The notes below the pieces were generated by a model. That model had not been told where the DNA came from. It made no database searches and was given only the letters and a program-made list of their open reading frames with translations. A program made the position numbers and the translations under genes. Of a stretch of 42,615 nt of DNA, positions 1 to 8,488 are shown in pieces. Position 1 is the stretch's first letter. Every line of letters begins with the position of its first letter. This DNA is from Actinomycetota bacterium (lineage in GTDB: Bacteria; Actinomycetota; Thermoleophilia; Gaiellales; Gaiellaceae). Where the stretch lies: positions 1 through 42,615 of the forward strand of contig PLZU01000038.1 of NCBI GenBank assembly GCA_003152275.1, written 5' to 3'.

Positions 1-594
1 TCGCAGCTTCTGATCGACGAGTTCCTGCCGCGCTACGACTTCGCGGTGGTGCACGCCAGCGTCCTTCCGGCTCGGCCGGAGGCCTGCTACCGGGCAGCTC
101 TTGGCGTTGACCTGCTGCGCGACCCGGTCATCCGAACCTTGCTCGGCATCAGGTCGCTGCCGCAGCGTTTCGCCGACCGCTTCGCCCGGCGACACCGCGC
201 GGCGGCGGCTGAACCCCCGCGCACATTCAGGTTGGGCGACATGGTCCGCTACGGCTGGATCGTCCTCGACGAGGAGCCGAACGCCGAGCTCGTCCTCGGA
301 CAGATCGGCCGCCCTTGGAAGTCGGCTGGGGCGTCGAGTGGACCACCGGTCGAACCGGCCGCGTTCGCCGATTTCGACCGTCCGGGGTTCGCGAAGATCG
401 CCGCCAACCTCAGGGTCGAGCCCTACGGGGCCACCGCGTCGATCCTCACGATCGAGACACGGGTCGCACTGACCGACCCGCAGAGCCTGCGACGGTTCAC
501 CCGCTACTGGACATTCATCCGTCCCTTCAGCGCTCTGATTCGCCGGATCGCATTACGACTGGTCGCTGCCGACCTGCCGCGGTCAGGTCAATAG
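1..594 (+). CDS. SRPBCC-like protein, 5'-truncated by window edge
   Basis: The reading frame is open from base 1 (residues SQLLIDEFLPRYDFAVVH lead into the first in-frame GTG at 46), so the gene starts outside the window and only its C-terminal ~197 residues are present. The fragment has an N-terminal stretch of the type DEFLPRYDFAVVHA, a middle part with a run of arginines, and a beta-rich C-terminal half (GDMVRYGWIVLDEEP, LRVEPYGATASILTIETRV) ending in a helix around TRYWTFIRPFSALIRR. This resembles actinobacterial polyketide-cyclase/SRPBCC-like hypothetical proteins that bind hydrophobic ligands. No catalytic residue can be assigned. The family call is recognition only; ligand and function are unknown. 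Confidence 0.6.
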   Translation, partial: SQLLIDEFLPRYDFAVVHASVLPARPEACYRAALGVDLLRDPVIRTLLGIRSLPQRFADRFARRHRAAAAEPPRTFRLGDMVRYGWIVLDEEPNAELVLGQIGRPWKSAGASSGPPVEPAAFADFDRPGFAKIAANLRVEPYGATASILTIETRVALTDPQSLRRFTRYWTFIRPFSALIRRIALRLVAADLPRSGQ

Positions 595-865
595 AGATCC
601 ATGGCACAGCATCGTTCGCGCACCTCACACCACGACCAAGGAGCCCGCTATCGTCGCAGCCGTCTAACCGATCACACCGGGACCGCCGCCAACGAAAATC
701 CACGCCTCGACGATCGCGTCCGCCGCACCGCATTCTGACACGGGCGCGTGAACTCGATCCAAAACGGGCCTCGAATGTGGGACCGCTTATCGCTCGCCGA
801 TCGGGCGTCATCGAGAAGCACTGGCGCAACTCAGACTCCTCTCACCAGATCCGGTCGGCTCCGGC

Positions 866-1336
866 TCATGGAGAGAAGTCTTCCTGGTCTTCGAGGAGCC
901 GCTTCAGGCTGCTCCACACCCGCTGTTCCTGCCGCCGACCCATTCGCTCCACGAGCGGCGTCAGCAGCTTCATCGCCCGAGGCGTGTCCACCTGCCACGA
1001 CCAGCGCATCCGCGTCCCTTCTCGGACCCGATCGAAGGTGAGACTCCCCACGATCACCAGAGGCCGCCCCTTGCGTCCCTGCATCACAGAGCGGGAGGTG
1101 GAACCGAGCAGACGCGGCCGCTCGAAGGCGGTGAACTCAACGGTCATCTCGACCGTGCGCCGCATCATCGTGCTCGCGACGAGGAACCGTGACCCGGCCC
1201 CGATCGGCTCCGGCGTCACCAGTTCGGCGTGGAACATTCGATCGTTGAAGCTGGGCTCGTTGCGCTCGTCGGCGACGAAGTCGAACACGTCCTCGACCGG
1301 TCGCCTGATCACGATCTCACCTTCGATCTGCGCCAT
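866..1336 (-). CDS. SRPBCC family protein
   Basis: This 156-aa protein begins MAQIEGEIVIRRPVEDVFDFVADERNEP, the classic opening of the START/Bet v1-like (polyketide cyclase_2) fold: a first strand, then RPxxxVFxFVAD leading into two short helices. The rest is alternating beta strands (SRFLVASTMM, TVEMTVEFTAFE, SLTFDRVREGTRMRWSWQV) and a long C-terminal helix (LLTPLVERMGRRQEQRVWSSLKRLLE). The length is normal for the family, which binds lipids or hydrophobic metabolites in a deep pocket; no specific enzyme activity can be read out. It is 68 bases downstream of the aldo/keto reductase on the same strand and might be cotranscribed with it. Confidence 0.8.
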   Translation of the reverse strand: MAQIEGEIVIRRPVEDVFDFVADERNEPSFNDRMFHAELVTPEPIGAGSRFLVASTMMRRTVEMTVEFTAFERPRLLGSTSRSVMQGRKGRPLVIVGSLTFDRVREGTRMRWSWQVDTPRAMKLLTPLVERMGRRQEQRVWSSLKRLLEDQEDFSP

Positions 1337-1404
1337 CCCCGTCTGAAAAACACTAGCTGTCTACCGCTTCCGGGGACATTCGCGGACTCGCCCAGGCGAG
1401 GCTC

Positions 1405-2337
1405 CTACCGCCTGACGATCGCGGCGACCTCGTCTGGCGTCAAGCGCAGGCCGGCTCCCTGTGCGAGTTCGGCCGCCTCGCGCTCATTCCGCACGCCGAC
1501 GATCGCGCCCGTGACGGCTGGGTGAGAGAGCACGAAGGCGATCGCACCTTGCGCCGCCGTTCGCCGATCGCCGCGCAGCGCAGCGCGAACAGGCTCGAGC
1601 TCAAGTTGTGCGAAGGCGTGCCCGCGTCGGAAGTCGTCCTCATGCAGTCGCTCGACCGAGAAGCCGTCTGTCAGGAAGCCGCTCGCCAGCGGAGCCCAGA
1701 CGATCACGCCCAGGTCGCGCGCGAGCGCAAGTGGCAGGATCGCTTCCTCGACGCCGCGCGCGAGCACGCTGTACTCGTACTGCAGCGCCGCGACCGGCCC
1801 GATTGCGAGCGCCCGCTCGACTTCCTCCGGACGGTGATTGGAGATGCCGCCATAGCGCACCGTGCCGTCGGCGACGAGTTCGAGCACCGCGCCCCACGTC
1901 TCTTCGATCGGTACGGCCGGATCGCGATCGTGAATCTGCAGTAGATCGATCCGCTCGACGCCGAGCCTGCGCAAGCTGCCCTCGACGTCGGCTCGAATCG
2001 CCTCTGGCCGCAAGTTCATGTAGTCACCACCGTCCGCGTGTCGCATCGTTCCGCATTTTGTGAAAACGAGCACACCGTCGCGGCCACGGATCGCGCAGCC
2101 AACAATCTCCTCCGCTCCGCCCCAGCCGTAGAAGGGCGCGGTGTCGATCCAGTTGACCCCGGCGTCGAGAGCCGAGTGGATCGCGCGCACCGAGTCGCTC
2201 TCGTCCTGCGGGCCCCAGTTCACCCACCAGGTTCCCGGTGAGGAGCCGATCGGCGCCGTGCCGACCCCAACCGACGTGATCGCGAGATCGCTCCCGCCGA
2301 GAGCGCGATGCTCCACGACGCTCTTCAACGCAGACAC
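1405..2337 (-). CDS. aldo/keto reductase
   Basis: This 310-aa protein has the TIM-barrel aldo/keto reductase fold. The catalytic tetrad is visible: Asp65 and Tyr70 in DTAPFYGWGGAEE, Lys94 in VFTKCG, and His136 in LLQIHDRDP. These enzymes reduce carbonyls with NADPH in the cytoplasm; the physiological substrate is not evident. The first in-frame start is GTG at 2337, but GTG at 2316 would give MEHRALGGSDL, which matches the usual N-terminus (M-x-x-R-x-L-G) and is a strong alternative. The gene follows a membrane protein gene by 33 bases on the same strand. Its class is close to the YghZ/galactose dehydrogenase-like group, judged by general appearance only. Confidence 0.9.
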   Translation of the reverse strand: MSALKSVVEHRALGGSDLAITSVGVGTAPIGSSPGTWWVNWGPQDESDSVRAIHSALDAGVNWIDTAPFYGWGGAEEIVGCAIRGRDGVLVFTKCGTMRHADGGDYMNLRPEAIRADVEGSLRRLGVERIDLLQIHDRDPAVPIEETWGAVLELVADGTVRYGGISNHRPEEVERALAIGPVAALQYEYSVLARGVEEAILPLALARDLGVIVWAPLASGFLTDGFSVERLHEDDFRRGHAFAQLELEPVRAALRGDRRTAAQGAIAFVLSHPAVTGAIVGVRNEREAAELAQGAGLRLTPDEVAAIVRR

Positions 2338-2370
2338 GCACGCGTTTATGCCAAACAGGGCCCCGCCTTC

Positions 2371-2805
2371 TCAGCCGCGGTGGGCGTGTCCCACGATGCC
2401 ACCGATGAACGTTGCCAGCCCGGCAAGCAGCCATGGCAACGGGTTCAAGTGCTGGTCACATCCGCTTGCCGTCGCGGTCCGCCAGCAGGTCGTGCCCGGC
2501 CCGGCCCGTTGCACCCAAGCGACGTAGAGAAGAAGTACCCCAACCCCAGTGAGGAGCCCAAACGCGGAGCGGCGGATCGCCGGCTTGGAAGCCATCAGTG
2601 CGCCGACGACAGCTACCGGCGCGAGAACGAGAACGCCGAGCGACACGAAGCCGAGCGCGGCCGCACATCCGAGAAGCGCCCACGCCCAGAACCAGCGGCA
2701 GTCGGCGACATGAGCACGAAGCGTCGTTTGAAAAGCGGCCGTCCCTAGCTCCCTCGGGTCCGCGGAGAGTATGGCAAGGACAGTTCGGGGACATTTTGCC
2801 CTCAC
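2371..2805 (-). CDS. small membrane protein of unknown function
   Basis: This frame encodes up to 144 aa with three or four hydrophobic segments: about 40-60 (WAWALLGCAAALGFVSLGVL), 61-71, 83-97 (LLTGVGVLLLYVAWV) and 123-140 (PWLLAGLATFIGGIVGHA). A Cys pair (TTCWRTATASGCDQH) lies in the last loop. It matches no family I recognise. The start is uncertain: the first residues overlap a short motif (AATGTCCCC) that recurs in other intergenic regions, so the true N-terminus may be downstream, although no good alternative start is apparent. It is 33 bases upstream of the aldo/keto reductase, on the same strand. Confidence 0.55.
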   Translation of the reverse strand: MRAKCPRTVLAILSADPRELGTAAFQTTLRAHVADCRWFWAWALLGCAAALGFVSLGVLVLAPVAVVGALMASKPAIRRSAFGLLTGVGVLLLYVAWVQRAGPGTTCWRTATASGCDQHLNPLPWLLAGLATFIGGIVGHAHRG

Positions 2806-2880
2806 CAGCTAGGGCGGGCGTGCTATGCATTCCCTTGAGGCGGGTGCAGCGGTCGAGTGATCACGACTGAGAGGGGCAAG

Positions 2881-3372
2881 GTGAATCCTTCAGTGGTATC
2901 CGCGTTATCCGGGATCAGGCGCAAGCGGGTGGAGATGGCGGTTGGCGTTGGCGTGGTGGCGGCCGTGCTGGTTGCCTCGGCTGCGGCCTCGACGTCGCCC
3001 ACCGCTAGGGCGTGCCCGTCCGCGTCGAGCGTCAAAAAAGTGCTCAAGGTGCCTACCGGAGCGCCGGTCGTCACGAAGACGCAGTTCAGCAAGACCTGCA
3101 CCTATCCGGGAGGCGGCGTCGGGTCGACGAAGATCACCTTCCAGGTGGACACCGCCAAGTCGTTCGCTGCCAGCGAGAAGGCCGCCGGCAGCTTTGGCGC
3201 CAAGATCACCAAGGTGCAGCACCTGGGTCAGGCGGCTTGGACGACCGGGTTGGGGAGCGTGTACGTCTTCGACGGCCACGAGACGATCAAGATCCTCGCG
3301 CTTGCGGTGGAGTTCCGCTACCCGAAGACCGCAACCGCCATGGTGGAGGCCTTAGCGCACAAGCTGGTCTGA
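2881..3372 (+). CDS. secreted or membrane-anchored hypothetical protein
   Basis: The GTG at 2881 is preceded four bases away by AGAGGGG and is a better start than the GTG at 2857. The ~163-aa product begins with a basic region (GIRRKRVEMA), a hydrophobic stretch (VGVGVVAAVLVASAAAS) and a small-residue region, consistent with a signal peptide. The mature part has two cysteines in ACPSAS and KTCTYPG that probably form a disulfide, and alternating strands (ITFQVDTAKSF, AAWTTGLGSVYVF, ILALAVEFRY). The pattern is like small extracellular DUF3558-type or solute-binding-like actinobacterial proteins, but I cannot name a family. It is divergent from the membrane protein gene at 2805. Confidence 0.7.
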   Translation: MNPSVVSALSGIRRKRVEMAVGVGVVAAVLVASAAASTSPTARACPSASSVKKVLKVPTGAPVVTKTQFSKTCTYPGGGVGSTKITFQVDTAKSFAASEKAAGSFGAKITKVQHLGQAAWTTGLGSVYVFDGHETIKILALAVEFRYPKTATAMVEALAHKLV

Positions 3373-3442
3373 TCCGTCGGCGACGGCGGCTCACCCGATC
3401 GTGGCGCTATCCGTACGGTCTGGCGGGGCGTATGGTCGGCGA

Positions 3443-3958
3443 ATGACAGCACGAGCGGGCGAGCGGCGCAGCTGGAGGCATCCCGGCTCGTGGCTCCCGG
3501 CTGCGATCACGGCCGGACTCGTCTCGTTTGAGGTCGTCCTCTACATCGCAGTCGGGTTGCTGCTGGCGGTCGCGTCCGTCCTCGTGCTCGCCGGCACCGT
3601 CACCGGCCTTGTTCACGCGCTCGACCAGGGCAGCGGTGCCGTCGAGGTCGCCGTCGTCGTCCTAGACAGGATCTTGCTCACGCTGATCGTCGCCGAGCTC
3701 GTGTACACCCTCCGTTTCGTCCTTCGAACCCATGAGATCGTCGTCGAGCCCTTCCTCTACATCGGCCTGATCGCCGTCGTCCGGCGAATCCTGATCGTGA
3801 CCGCGGAGTTCGAGCGGACAGCGATATCGGGGCGTGCTCTCACGAATCTGCTGCTCGAGCTCGGCTTGCTCGGCTTGCTGGTGCCGTCGCTTGCGATCGC
3901 GATCTTCCTCGTGCGGCGCAGCAACGGGCCCCGCCCCGTGAGCGAGTCGCACGCCTAG
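3443..3958 (+). CDS. PsiE-like membrane protein
   Basis: The ~171-aa protein has four predicted membrane helices: FEVVLYIAVGLLLAVASVLVLAG, VAVVVLDRILLTLIVAELVYTL, PFLYIGLIAVVRRILIV and LLLELGLLGLLVPSLAIAIFLV. The pattern, with the central LRFVLRTHEIVVEPFLYIGLIAVVRRIL motif split between helices two and three, is that of the phosphate-starvation-inducible PsiE family, whose biochemical role is unknown. ATG 3443 was chosen over the longer frame at 3401 because TATGGT sits exactly six bases before it, suggesting leaderless transcription, and because the MTARAGERR start gives a normal cytoplasmic N-terminus. It converges on the M16 peptidase gene. Confidence 0.8.
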   Translation: MTARAGERRSWRHPGSWLPAAITAGLVSFEVVLYIAVGLLLAVASVLVLAGTVTGLVHALDQGSGAVEVAVVVLDRILLTLIVAELVYTLRFVLRTHEIVVEPFLYIGLIAVVRRILIVTAEFERTAISGRALTNLLLELGLLGLLVPSLAIAIFLVRRSNGPRPVSESHA

Positions 3959-3981
3959 ACGCAGGCGAGCCCGCTACGTGC

Positions 3982-5241
3982 CTACAGGAGCTTCTCGAAC
4001 CGCGGAGCGTCGTCGAACGGGCCGATCAGCGCGAGCCGCAGCTTCTCGTCGGAGATCAGATCCTGCGCGACGCGCTGCACGTCCTCGGCCGTCACCGCGT
4101 TCAACCCGTCGAGCACCTCGTCGAGCTCCGGCGCGCGCCGCTCGAGCACTTCACGGCGGAGGCCGAAGAGGATCAGGCCTTGTGGGCTCTCGAGCTGGAG
4201 CACGAACCGTCCCTTCGAGAAGTTCTTCGCCTTGTCCAGCTCGTCCGCGGGCACCGGTTCGGCCGCGATCGCCCGGAGCTCGGCAAGGATCGTCGTGACG
4301 GCTTCGTCGATGCGGTTGATGTCGACGCCCGCTTGTGCATACAGCGACCCCGCGTCCGTGTAGCTGTGGTTCAGCCCGAACACGTAGTACGCGAGGCCGC
4401 GCCGCTCGCGCACTTCCGTGAAGAGGCGCGACGACATCCCGCCGCCGAGCACCGTCGCGAGCACCTGGAGCGAATAGCGGTCCGGATGCTCGATCGGATA
4501 GCTCGGCACGCCGAGGATCACATGCGCCTGGTCGGACTGCTTCGTGAAGACCTTGACGCGGCTGTTCTCATACGGGGCCGCCGGCTCCGGTTCGCCTGTT
4601 GATCCCTGCGGCATGTCGCCGAGCAGCTCCTGGGCGCGCTCGAGCAGGCCGTCCCCGATCTGGCCGCCGACACCGAGCACCATGCGCGGCGGGTGGTACC
4701 ACCGGTCGAGATACGAGGTGAACGTGTCGCGGGTCGCGCCGCGCACCGTCTCCTTGCGGCCGATGATGTCCCAGCCGAGCGGCTGGTCGCCGTAGAGCAG
4801 CTCTTCGTAGACGCCGCCGATGTAGTCGCGAGGCGTGTCGAAGTACATGTTCATCTCCTCGACGATCACGCCCTTCTCGCGGTCGATCTCCTCGGCGTCG
4901 AAGCGCGAGTTGCGCAGCATGTCCACGATCACATCAAGTGCGACGTCGCGGTGTTCCGCGGCGCATTTGACGTAGTAGGCGGTGTACTCCTTGCCGGTGA
5001 ACGCGTTGAACTCGCCGCCGATTGCATCGATCTCGCCTGCGATCTGGCGCGCGCTCGGCCGCCGCTCCGTCCCCTTGAAGAACATGTGCTCGGAAAAATG
5101 GGCGATGCCGTTCGTGTCCGGCGTCTCGTACCGTGAGCCCGCCGCGAGCATGACCATGCACGTCACCGACTGCGCCTGTGGCATCGGCGCCGTCAGGACG
5201 CGCAGTCCGTTGTCGAGGATGTGACGCTCATACGTGCTCAC
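3982..5241 (-). CDS. M16 family zinc metallopeptidase
   Basis: This 419-aa protein is an M16B (mitochondrial processing peptidase-like) peptidase. The inverted zinc motif HFSEH is at residues 48-52, and the third ligand is the Glu at about 129 in VIVEEM. The C-terminal half carries the usual M16 inactive-domain features (RRGLAYYVFGLNHSYTDAGSLYAQAGVD). Such peptidases degrade or process peptides; actinobacterial members are often called PepR-like. The start is GTG 5241, overlapping the thioesterase stop as GTGA, so translation is probably coupled. It is the last gene of a six-gene minus-strand operon that also contains an M20 peptidase. Confidence 0.93.
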   Translation of the reverse strand: MSTYERHILDNGLRVLTAPMPQAQSVTCMVMLAAGSRYETPDTNGIAHFSEHMFFKGTERRPSARQIAGEIDAIGGEFNAFTGKEYTAYYVKCAAEHRDVALDVIVDMLRNSRFDAEEIDREKGVIVEEMNMYFDTPRDYIGGVYEELLYGDQPLGWDIIGRKETVRGATRDTFTSYLDRWYHPPRMVLGVGGQIGDGLLERAQELLGDMPQGSTGEPEPAAPYENSRVKVFTKQSDQAHVILGVPSYPIEHPDRYSLQVLATVLGGGMSSRLFTEVRERRGLAYYVFGLNHSYTDAGSLYAQAGVDINRIDEAVTTILAELRAIAAEPVPADELDKAKNFSKGRFVLQLESPQGLILFGLRREVLERRAPELDEVLDGLNAVTAEDVQRVAQDLISDEKLRLALIGPFDDAPRFEKLL

Positions 5242-5624
5242 TCGTCCGTTAGCCTCCTTCGCCAGCGCTCGGGGATCGGCGTGCTCTCCGCCTGCTCATA
5301 GTCGTACCCGACGAGCACGCTTTTCGCCTCCGCAACCACTCGCCCTCCCGCCTGGAGCTCGTATTCGAGCTCGAAGCTCTTCGTGCCGATGCGCGAGCTC
5401 CGGACACCGATCTCGACGACCTCGCCGTGGCTCACGGGGGAGCGGAAATCGATCTCCGTGCGGGCGAGGATCACGTCCTGGAGCGGCTGAACGTCGGCTT
5501 CGCCGAACCACGCGAGGCGCGCCTGCTCGAGGTAGGTCAGGAAGACAGCGTTGTTTACGTGCGCCATTGCGTCGAGGTCACGGAAGCGCACCGTCTCACG
5601 GTGCACGAACGGATAGCCGTCCAT
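5238..5624 (-). CDS. acyl-CoA thioesterase, 4HBT hotdog fold
   Basis: This 128-aa protein starts MDGYPFVHRETVRFRDLDAMAHVNNAVFLTYLEQARLAWF. The segment RFRDLDAMAHVNNAVF is the 4-hydroxybenzoyl-CoA thioesterase motif with the catalytic Asp in DLDAMGHVNN-type context, followed by the hotdog strands (ARTEIDFRSPVSHGEVVEIGVRSSRIGTKSFELEYEL). It should hydrolyse acyl-CoA thioesters in the cytoplasm; chain specificity is unknown. ATG 5624 was chosen because everything upstream in that frame is shadow sequence of the NimA-like gene. Its ATG overlaps the preceding TGA as TGATG, and its TGA overlaps the M16 GTG. Confidence 0.92.
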   Translation of the reverse strand: MDGYPFVHRETVRFRDLDAMAHVNNAVFLTYLEQARLAWFGEADVQPLQDVILARTEIDFRSPVSHGEVVEIGVRSSRIGTKSFELEYELQAGGRVVAEAKSVLVGYDYEQAESTPIPERWRRRLTDE

Positions 5625-6244
5625 CACGCCGGCCCGAGGCGCCCGTCGCGCACACGCTTCCAGTCGTACTCGCTGGGCTCGGCCGCGAGGTGCACGGGGA
5701 CGACGCCCGCCCACACTGGCAGGTCCTCGTCCTCCGGCTCGTCCTCGGGCGGGCCGTTCCGCACCTTGGCGGAGACCTCCTCGATCGGGAGCGAGAGGAT
5801 CCACGTCGCCTTCAGCTCCTTCGCGGTCGGCTGGCGTGCTTCCTCCCACCGCCCCGGCGCGAGCTGTTCGGTGAGCGCGTGCAGCGCAGCGAGCTTCTCG
5901 TCGTCTTCGACGAGCGTCGCTTCGCCGAGCAGGACGACCGAGCGGTAGTTCACCGAGTGGTTGAAGACGGAGCGCGCGAGCACGAGCCCGTCGAAGAGCG
6001 TGACGGTCACGCAGACGCGCACGCCGCCCGCAAGATGCCGCAACATCCGGCTCGCTGCGGATCCGTGCACGTAGAGCTTGTCGCCGACGCGGGCGTGGAG
6101 CGTCGGGATCACATAGGGCTGTCCGTCGATCTCGAACCCGAGGTGGCAGAGCAGCGCCTCGTCGAGGATCAGGTCGATCGTCTCCCGGTCGTAGCGTCCG
6201 CGCTGCGGCTCGCGCTTGATGCGGATGCGCTTATCGGGCCGCAA
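5624..6244 (-). CDS. pyridoxamine 5'-phosphate oxidase-like (NimA-type) flavoprotein
   Basis: The ~206-aa product has the PF12900-type signature PQRGRYDRETIDLILDEAL and then GQPYVIPTLHARVGDKLYVHGS, the FMN split-barrel core seen in nitroimidazole-resistance NimA-like and general-stress flavoproteins. It likely binds FMN or F420; the substrate is unknown. No ATG or GTG fits: the frame opens with TTG at 6244, overlapping the end of the epimerase gene by 14 bases, with AAGGAACGAGAG just upstream. Starting there gives LRPDKRIRIKREPQRGRYDRET, which matches the family N-terminus. A longer frame upstream is a shadow of the epimerase. Confidence 0.88.
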   Translation of the reverse strand: MRPDKRIRIKREPQRGRYDRETIDLILDEALLCHLGFEIDGQPYVIPTLHARVGDKLYVHGSAASRMLRHLAGGVRVCVTVTLFDGLVLARSVFNHSVNYRSVVLLGEATLVEDDEKLAALHALTEQLAPGRWEEARQPTAKELKATWILSLPIEEVSAKVRNGPPEDEPEDEDLPVWAGVVPVHLAAEPSEYDWKRVRDGRLGPA

Positions 6245-7196
6245 GGATCTCTCGTTCCTTGTCGTGTGCGAGCGTCGGACGATTGCCGTCGACGGTGCGA
6301 TCCCACGCGAGCGTGTCGACGATCGTCTCCTCGACCGGGCGAAACGCCAGGCCGGCCGCAAGCGCGTTAGAGATCTCCGCGCGCGCCATCCCTGCGTAGT
6401 CATCGCCGGGGAGCCAGAGCGGGAGCTCCAGCCACGGCTGCACGCCTGCATCGAGAACACGCTGCTCGTCGACCCAGACGACGGCGGCCTGGGAGCCGAT
6501 CGCGTTGCGAGCGCGCTCGAGCAGCTCTGCGAACGTGAGCCGCTGCGCCGGGCCGGTCGCGTTGAAGGTGCCGCCCGGCCCGTTGAGTGCGAGCCGCACG
6601 AGCCACGCGGCGAGGTCACGTGCGTCGACGAACTGAACCGGTGCTTCGGGATCGCCCGGGCCGAGCACCTCGCCGCCGAGCGCGATGCGCCTCGGCCAGT
6701 ACGTGAACCGGTCGGTCGGGTCATACGGACCGACGATCAGCCCCGCGCGTACGCGCGCGCTGCGATCGCCGTAGACCTCCTCGACGACCCGCTCGCAGGC
6801 GGCCTTCAGTGCGCCGTAGTGCTCCTCGACCTCTTCGGTTGCCGGATCCTCGAGCTCGGCAACCTGCGTGGCTTCGGTGATCGTCCCGCTGAAGTCGGCG
6901 TAGACGGAGATGCTCGAGACGAACACGTAACGCTCCACCCGGTCGCGCAGCAACTCCGCCGATTGGCGCACGACGCGCGGTACGTAGCCGCTCGTGTCGA
7001 CGACGCCCTCCCACGCGCCGCCGCGGAGCACGTCGAGGCCGCCGTCGCGGTCGCCGTGCAGGTGCTCGACGTCCGGAAAGAGCTCGGGGTTCGTCTGCCC
7101 GCGTGTGAAGATCGTCACCTCGTGCCCGCCGGCGAGCGCGGCGTCGACGGCGTGCCGGCCGAGGAACTTCGTGCCGCCGAGAACGAGCAGCTTCAT
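6231..7196 (-). CDS. NAD-dependent epimerase/dehydratase family protein
   Basis: The 321-aa protein is an extended SDR. It starts MKLLVLGGTKFLGRHAV, with the NAD(P) Rossmann motif GGTKFLG at 8-14, and has the strand and active-site region YVFVSSISVYAD around 91-102 with a Ser/Tyr context. The GGTKFLG variant is typical of a subgroup annotated as epimerase or reductase of unknown substrate. The ATG overlaps the M20 peptidase stop as ATGA, and the 3' end overlaps the TTG-started NimA-like gene. Operon context (amino-group and peptide enzymes) does not pin down a pathway. Confidence 0.9.
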   Translation of the reverse strand: MKLLVLGGTKFLGRHAVDAALAGGHEVTIFTRGQTNPELFPDVEHLHGDRDGGLDVLRGGAWEGVVDTSGYVPRVVRQSAELLRDRVERYVFVSSISVYADFSGTITEATQVAELEDPATEEVEEHYGALKAACERVVEEVYGDRSARVRAGLIVGPYDPTDRFTYWPRRIALGGEVLGPGDPEAPVQFVDARDLAAWLVRLALNGPGGTFNATGPAQRLTFAELLERARNAIGSQAAVVWVDEQRVLDAGVQPWLELPLWLPGDDYAGMARAEISNALAAGLAFRPVEETIVDTLAWDRTVDGNRPTLAHDKEREILAAR

Positions 7197-8488
7197 GCCG
7201 GGTAGCGGGCGATCGCCTGTGTGATCGCCTCGACGCCGAACGCGAGCGCAGCTGCCGGCACGCGCTCGTCGGCGTTGTGAATGAGCGGGAACGGTTCGAA
7301 GTCCTCGGGGAGCTTGAGCGGCAGATAGCCGTAGGTCTGGACGCCTGCGCGGCTGAGGAAGCGTGCGTCGGTGACGCCCGCCTGGAGCATCGGCACGGGC
7401 ACGCTCCCCGGATCGAGCTCGCGGATGATCTGTGCGAGCGGCTCGTAAAACGAGAGGTCGGGATCGGGCGGTCCGGGGTCGTGGCGCAGGACCTCGAACT
7501 CCACCTCGTCGCCCACGAGGTCGTGCAGCTCACGGATCAGGTCGTTCGGTGTCTGTCCGGGCAGGATCCGGCCGTCGAGCTGCAGCTCGATCTCGCTTGG
7601 GATGACGTTGATCTTGTCGCCGCCGTGCACGATCGTCGGGCTGACCGTGTTGCGGATCACGCGGCTCAGCTGGCGCCCGCGCGGCCCGAGCGCGCGGGCT
7701 GCGAGGTCGGCGGTCTTCGGATCGAGCAGCCGGCGCAGCATGATCGCCTGCGGCCGCGGGAGCGCGTCGGCCATCTGTCCGAACCAGTCCCGCACGATTG
7801 GCGTGATGTGCACCGGCGGCTGCTTCCGGTCGAGGGTGCGCAGAATGTCGCCGAGCTTCCGCATCGCGCCGCCTTTGACGCCGAGCGCGCCGTGCCCGCC
7901 GGTGCCGCGTACGTGTGCGCGCATCCAGCACATCTGCTTCTCGGCGACCTGGATCGGATAGAAGGGTTTGCCGGCAATCCATTGCGTCGCACCGCCGAAC
8001 TCCCCGAGCGCGTGCTTTGCGCCGCTGAACACCTCGGGCCGCTCCTCGGCGAGGAACCGCGCGCCCACGTCTCCGCCGTTTTCCTCGTCGCTCAGGATCA
8101 CGAGCAAAAGCGGCGTCGGCGAGCCGGACGCATGCGCAGCCACGAACGCCGCAATGCACATCGCGACGCCGCTCTTCATGTCGAGCGCGCCGCGGCCCCA
8201 GACGAAGCCGTCGTGGAGCTCCGCTGCGAACGGCGGCCGGGCCCACCGCTGGCCGGCGGTGGTCACCACGTCGACGTGCCCATAGAGAACGAGCGGCGGG
8301 CCTCCGTTCGAGCCCGCATGGCGCGCGATCAGATTCGGCCGGCCGGGGACCTTCTCGTAGCGCTCCGATTCGATGTCGTGCTCGTGCAGCAGAGCCTCGA
8401 CGAACGCCACGCACGTCTCTTCGTTCCCGGGCGGGTTCGTGGTGTCGAAGCGGATCAGATCCCGCAACAGCTCGACGGAGTCGATCAC
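7193..8488 (-). CDS. M20 family peptidase / deacylase
   Basis: This 431-aa protein is an M20 di-zinc amidohydrolase. The first zinc motif is LYGHVDVV (His and Asp), the bridging Asp is in GRGALDMKSG, the catalytic and ligand Glu pair is in LSDEENGGDVG, and the C-terminal His-containing region is near SFYEPLAQII. The family includes succinyl-diaminopimelate desuccinylase, carboxypeptidase G2 and aminoacylases; I cannot choose among them, though the sequence is closest in feel to the DapE/ArgE-like general deacylases. GTG 8488 overlaps the upstream aminotransferase TGA (GTGA); the longer N-terminus of the frame is shadow. Confidence 0.92.
   Translation of the reverse strand: MIDSVELLRDLIRFDTTNPPGNEETCVAFVEALLHEHDIESERYEKVPGRPNLIARHAGSNGGPPLVLYGHVDVVTTAGQRWARPPFAAELHDGFVWGRGALDMKSGVAMCIAAFVAAHASGSPTPLLLVILSDEENGGDVGARFLAEERPEVFSGAKHALGEFGGATQWIAGKPFYPIQVAEKQMCWMRAHVRGTGGHGALGVKGGAMRKLGDILRTLDRKQPPVHITPIVRDWFGQMADALPRPQAIMLRRLLDPKTADLAARALGPRGRQLSRVIRNTVSPTIVHGGDKINVIPSEIELQLDGRILPGQTPNDLIRELHDLVGDEVEFEVLRHDPGPPDPDLSFYEPLAQIIRELDPGSVPVPMLQAGVTDARFLSRAGVQTYGYLPLKLPEDFEPFPLIHNADERVPAAALAFGVEAITQAIARYPA

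Noticed and set aside
527-829. Minus-strand 100-codon frame in the 595-865 gap
   Set aside because: No recognisable domain, arginine-rich and overlapping another gene. The gap seems non-coding.
315-1346. Plus-strand frame of 343 codons
   Set aside because: Arginine- and proline-rich shadow overlapping the minus-strand SRPBCC gene and the end of the first CDS; no domain and no ribosome binding site.
5234-6370. Plus-strand frame of 378 codons
   Set aside because: Shadow of the thioesterase and NimA-like genes; extreme arginine/alanine composition.
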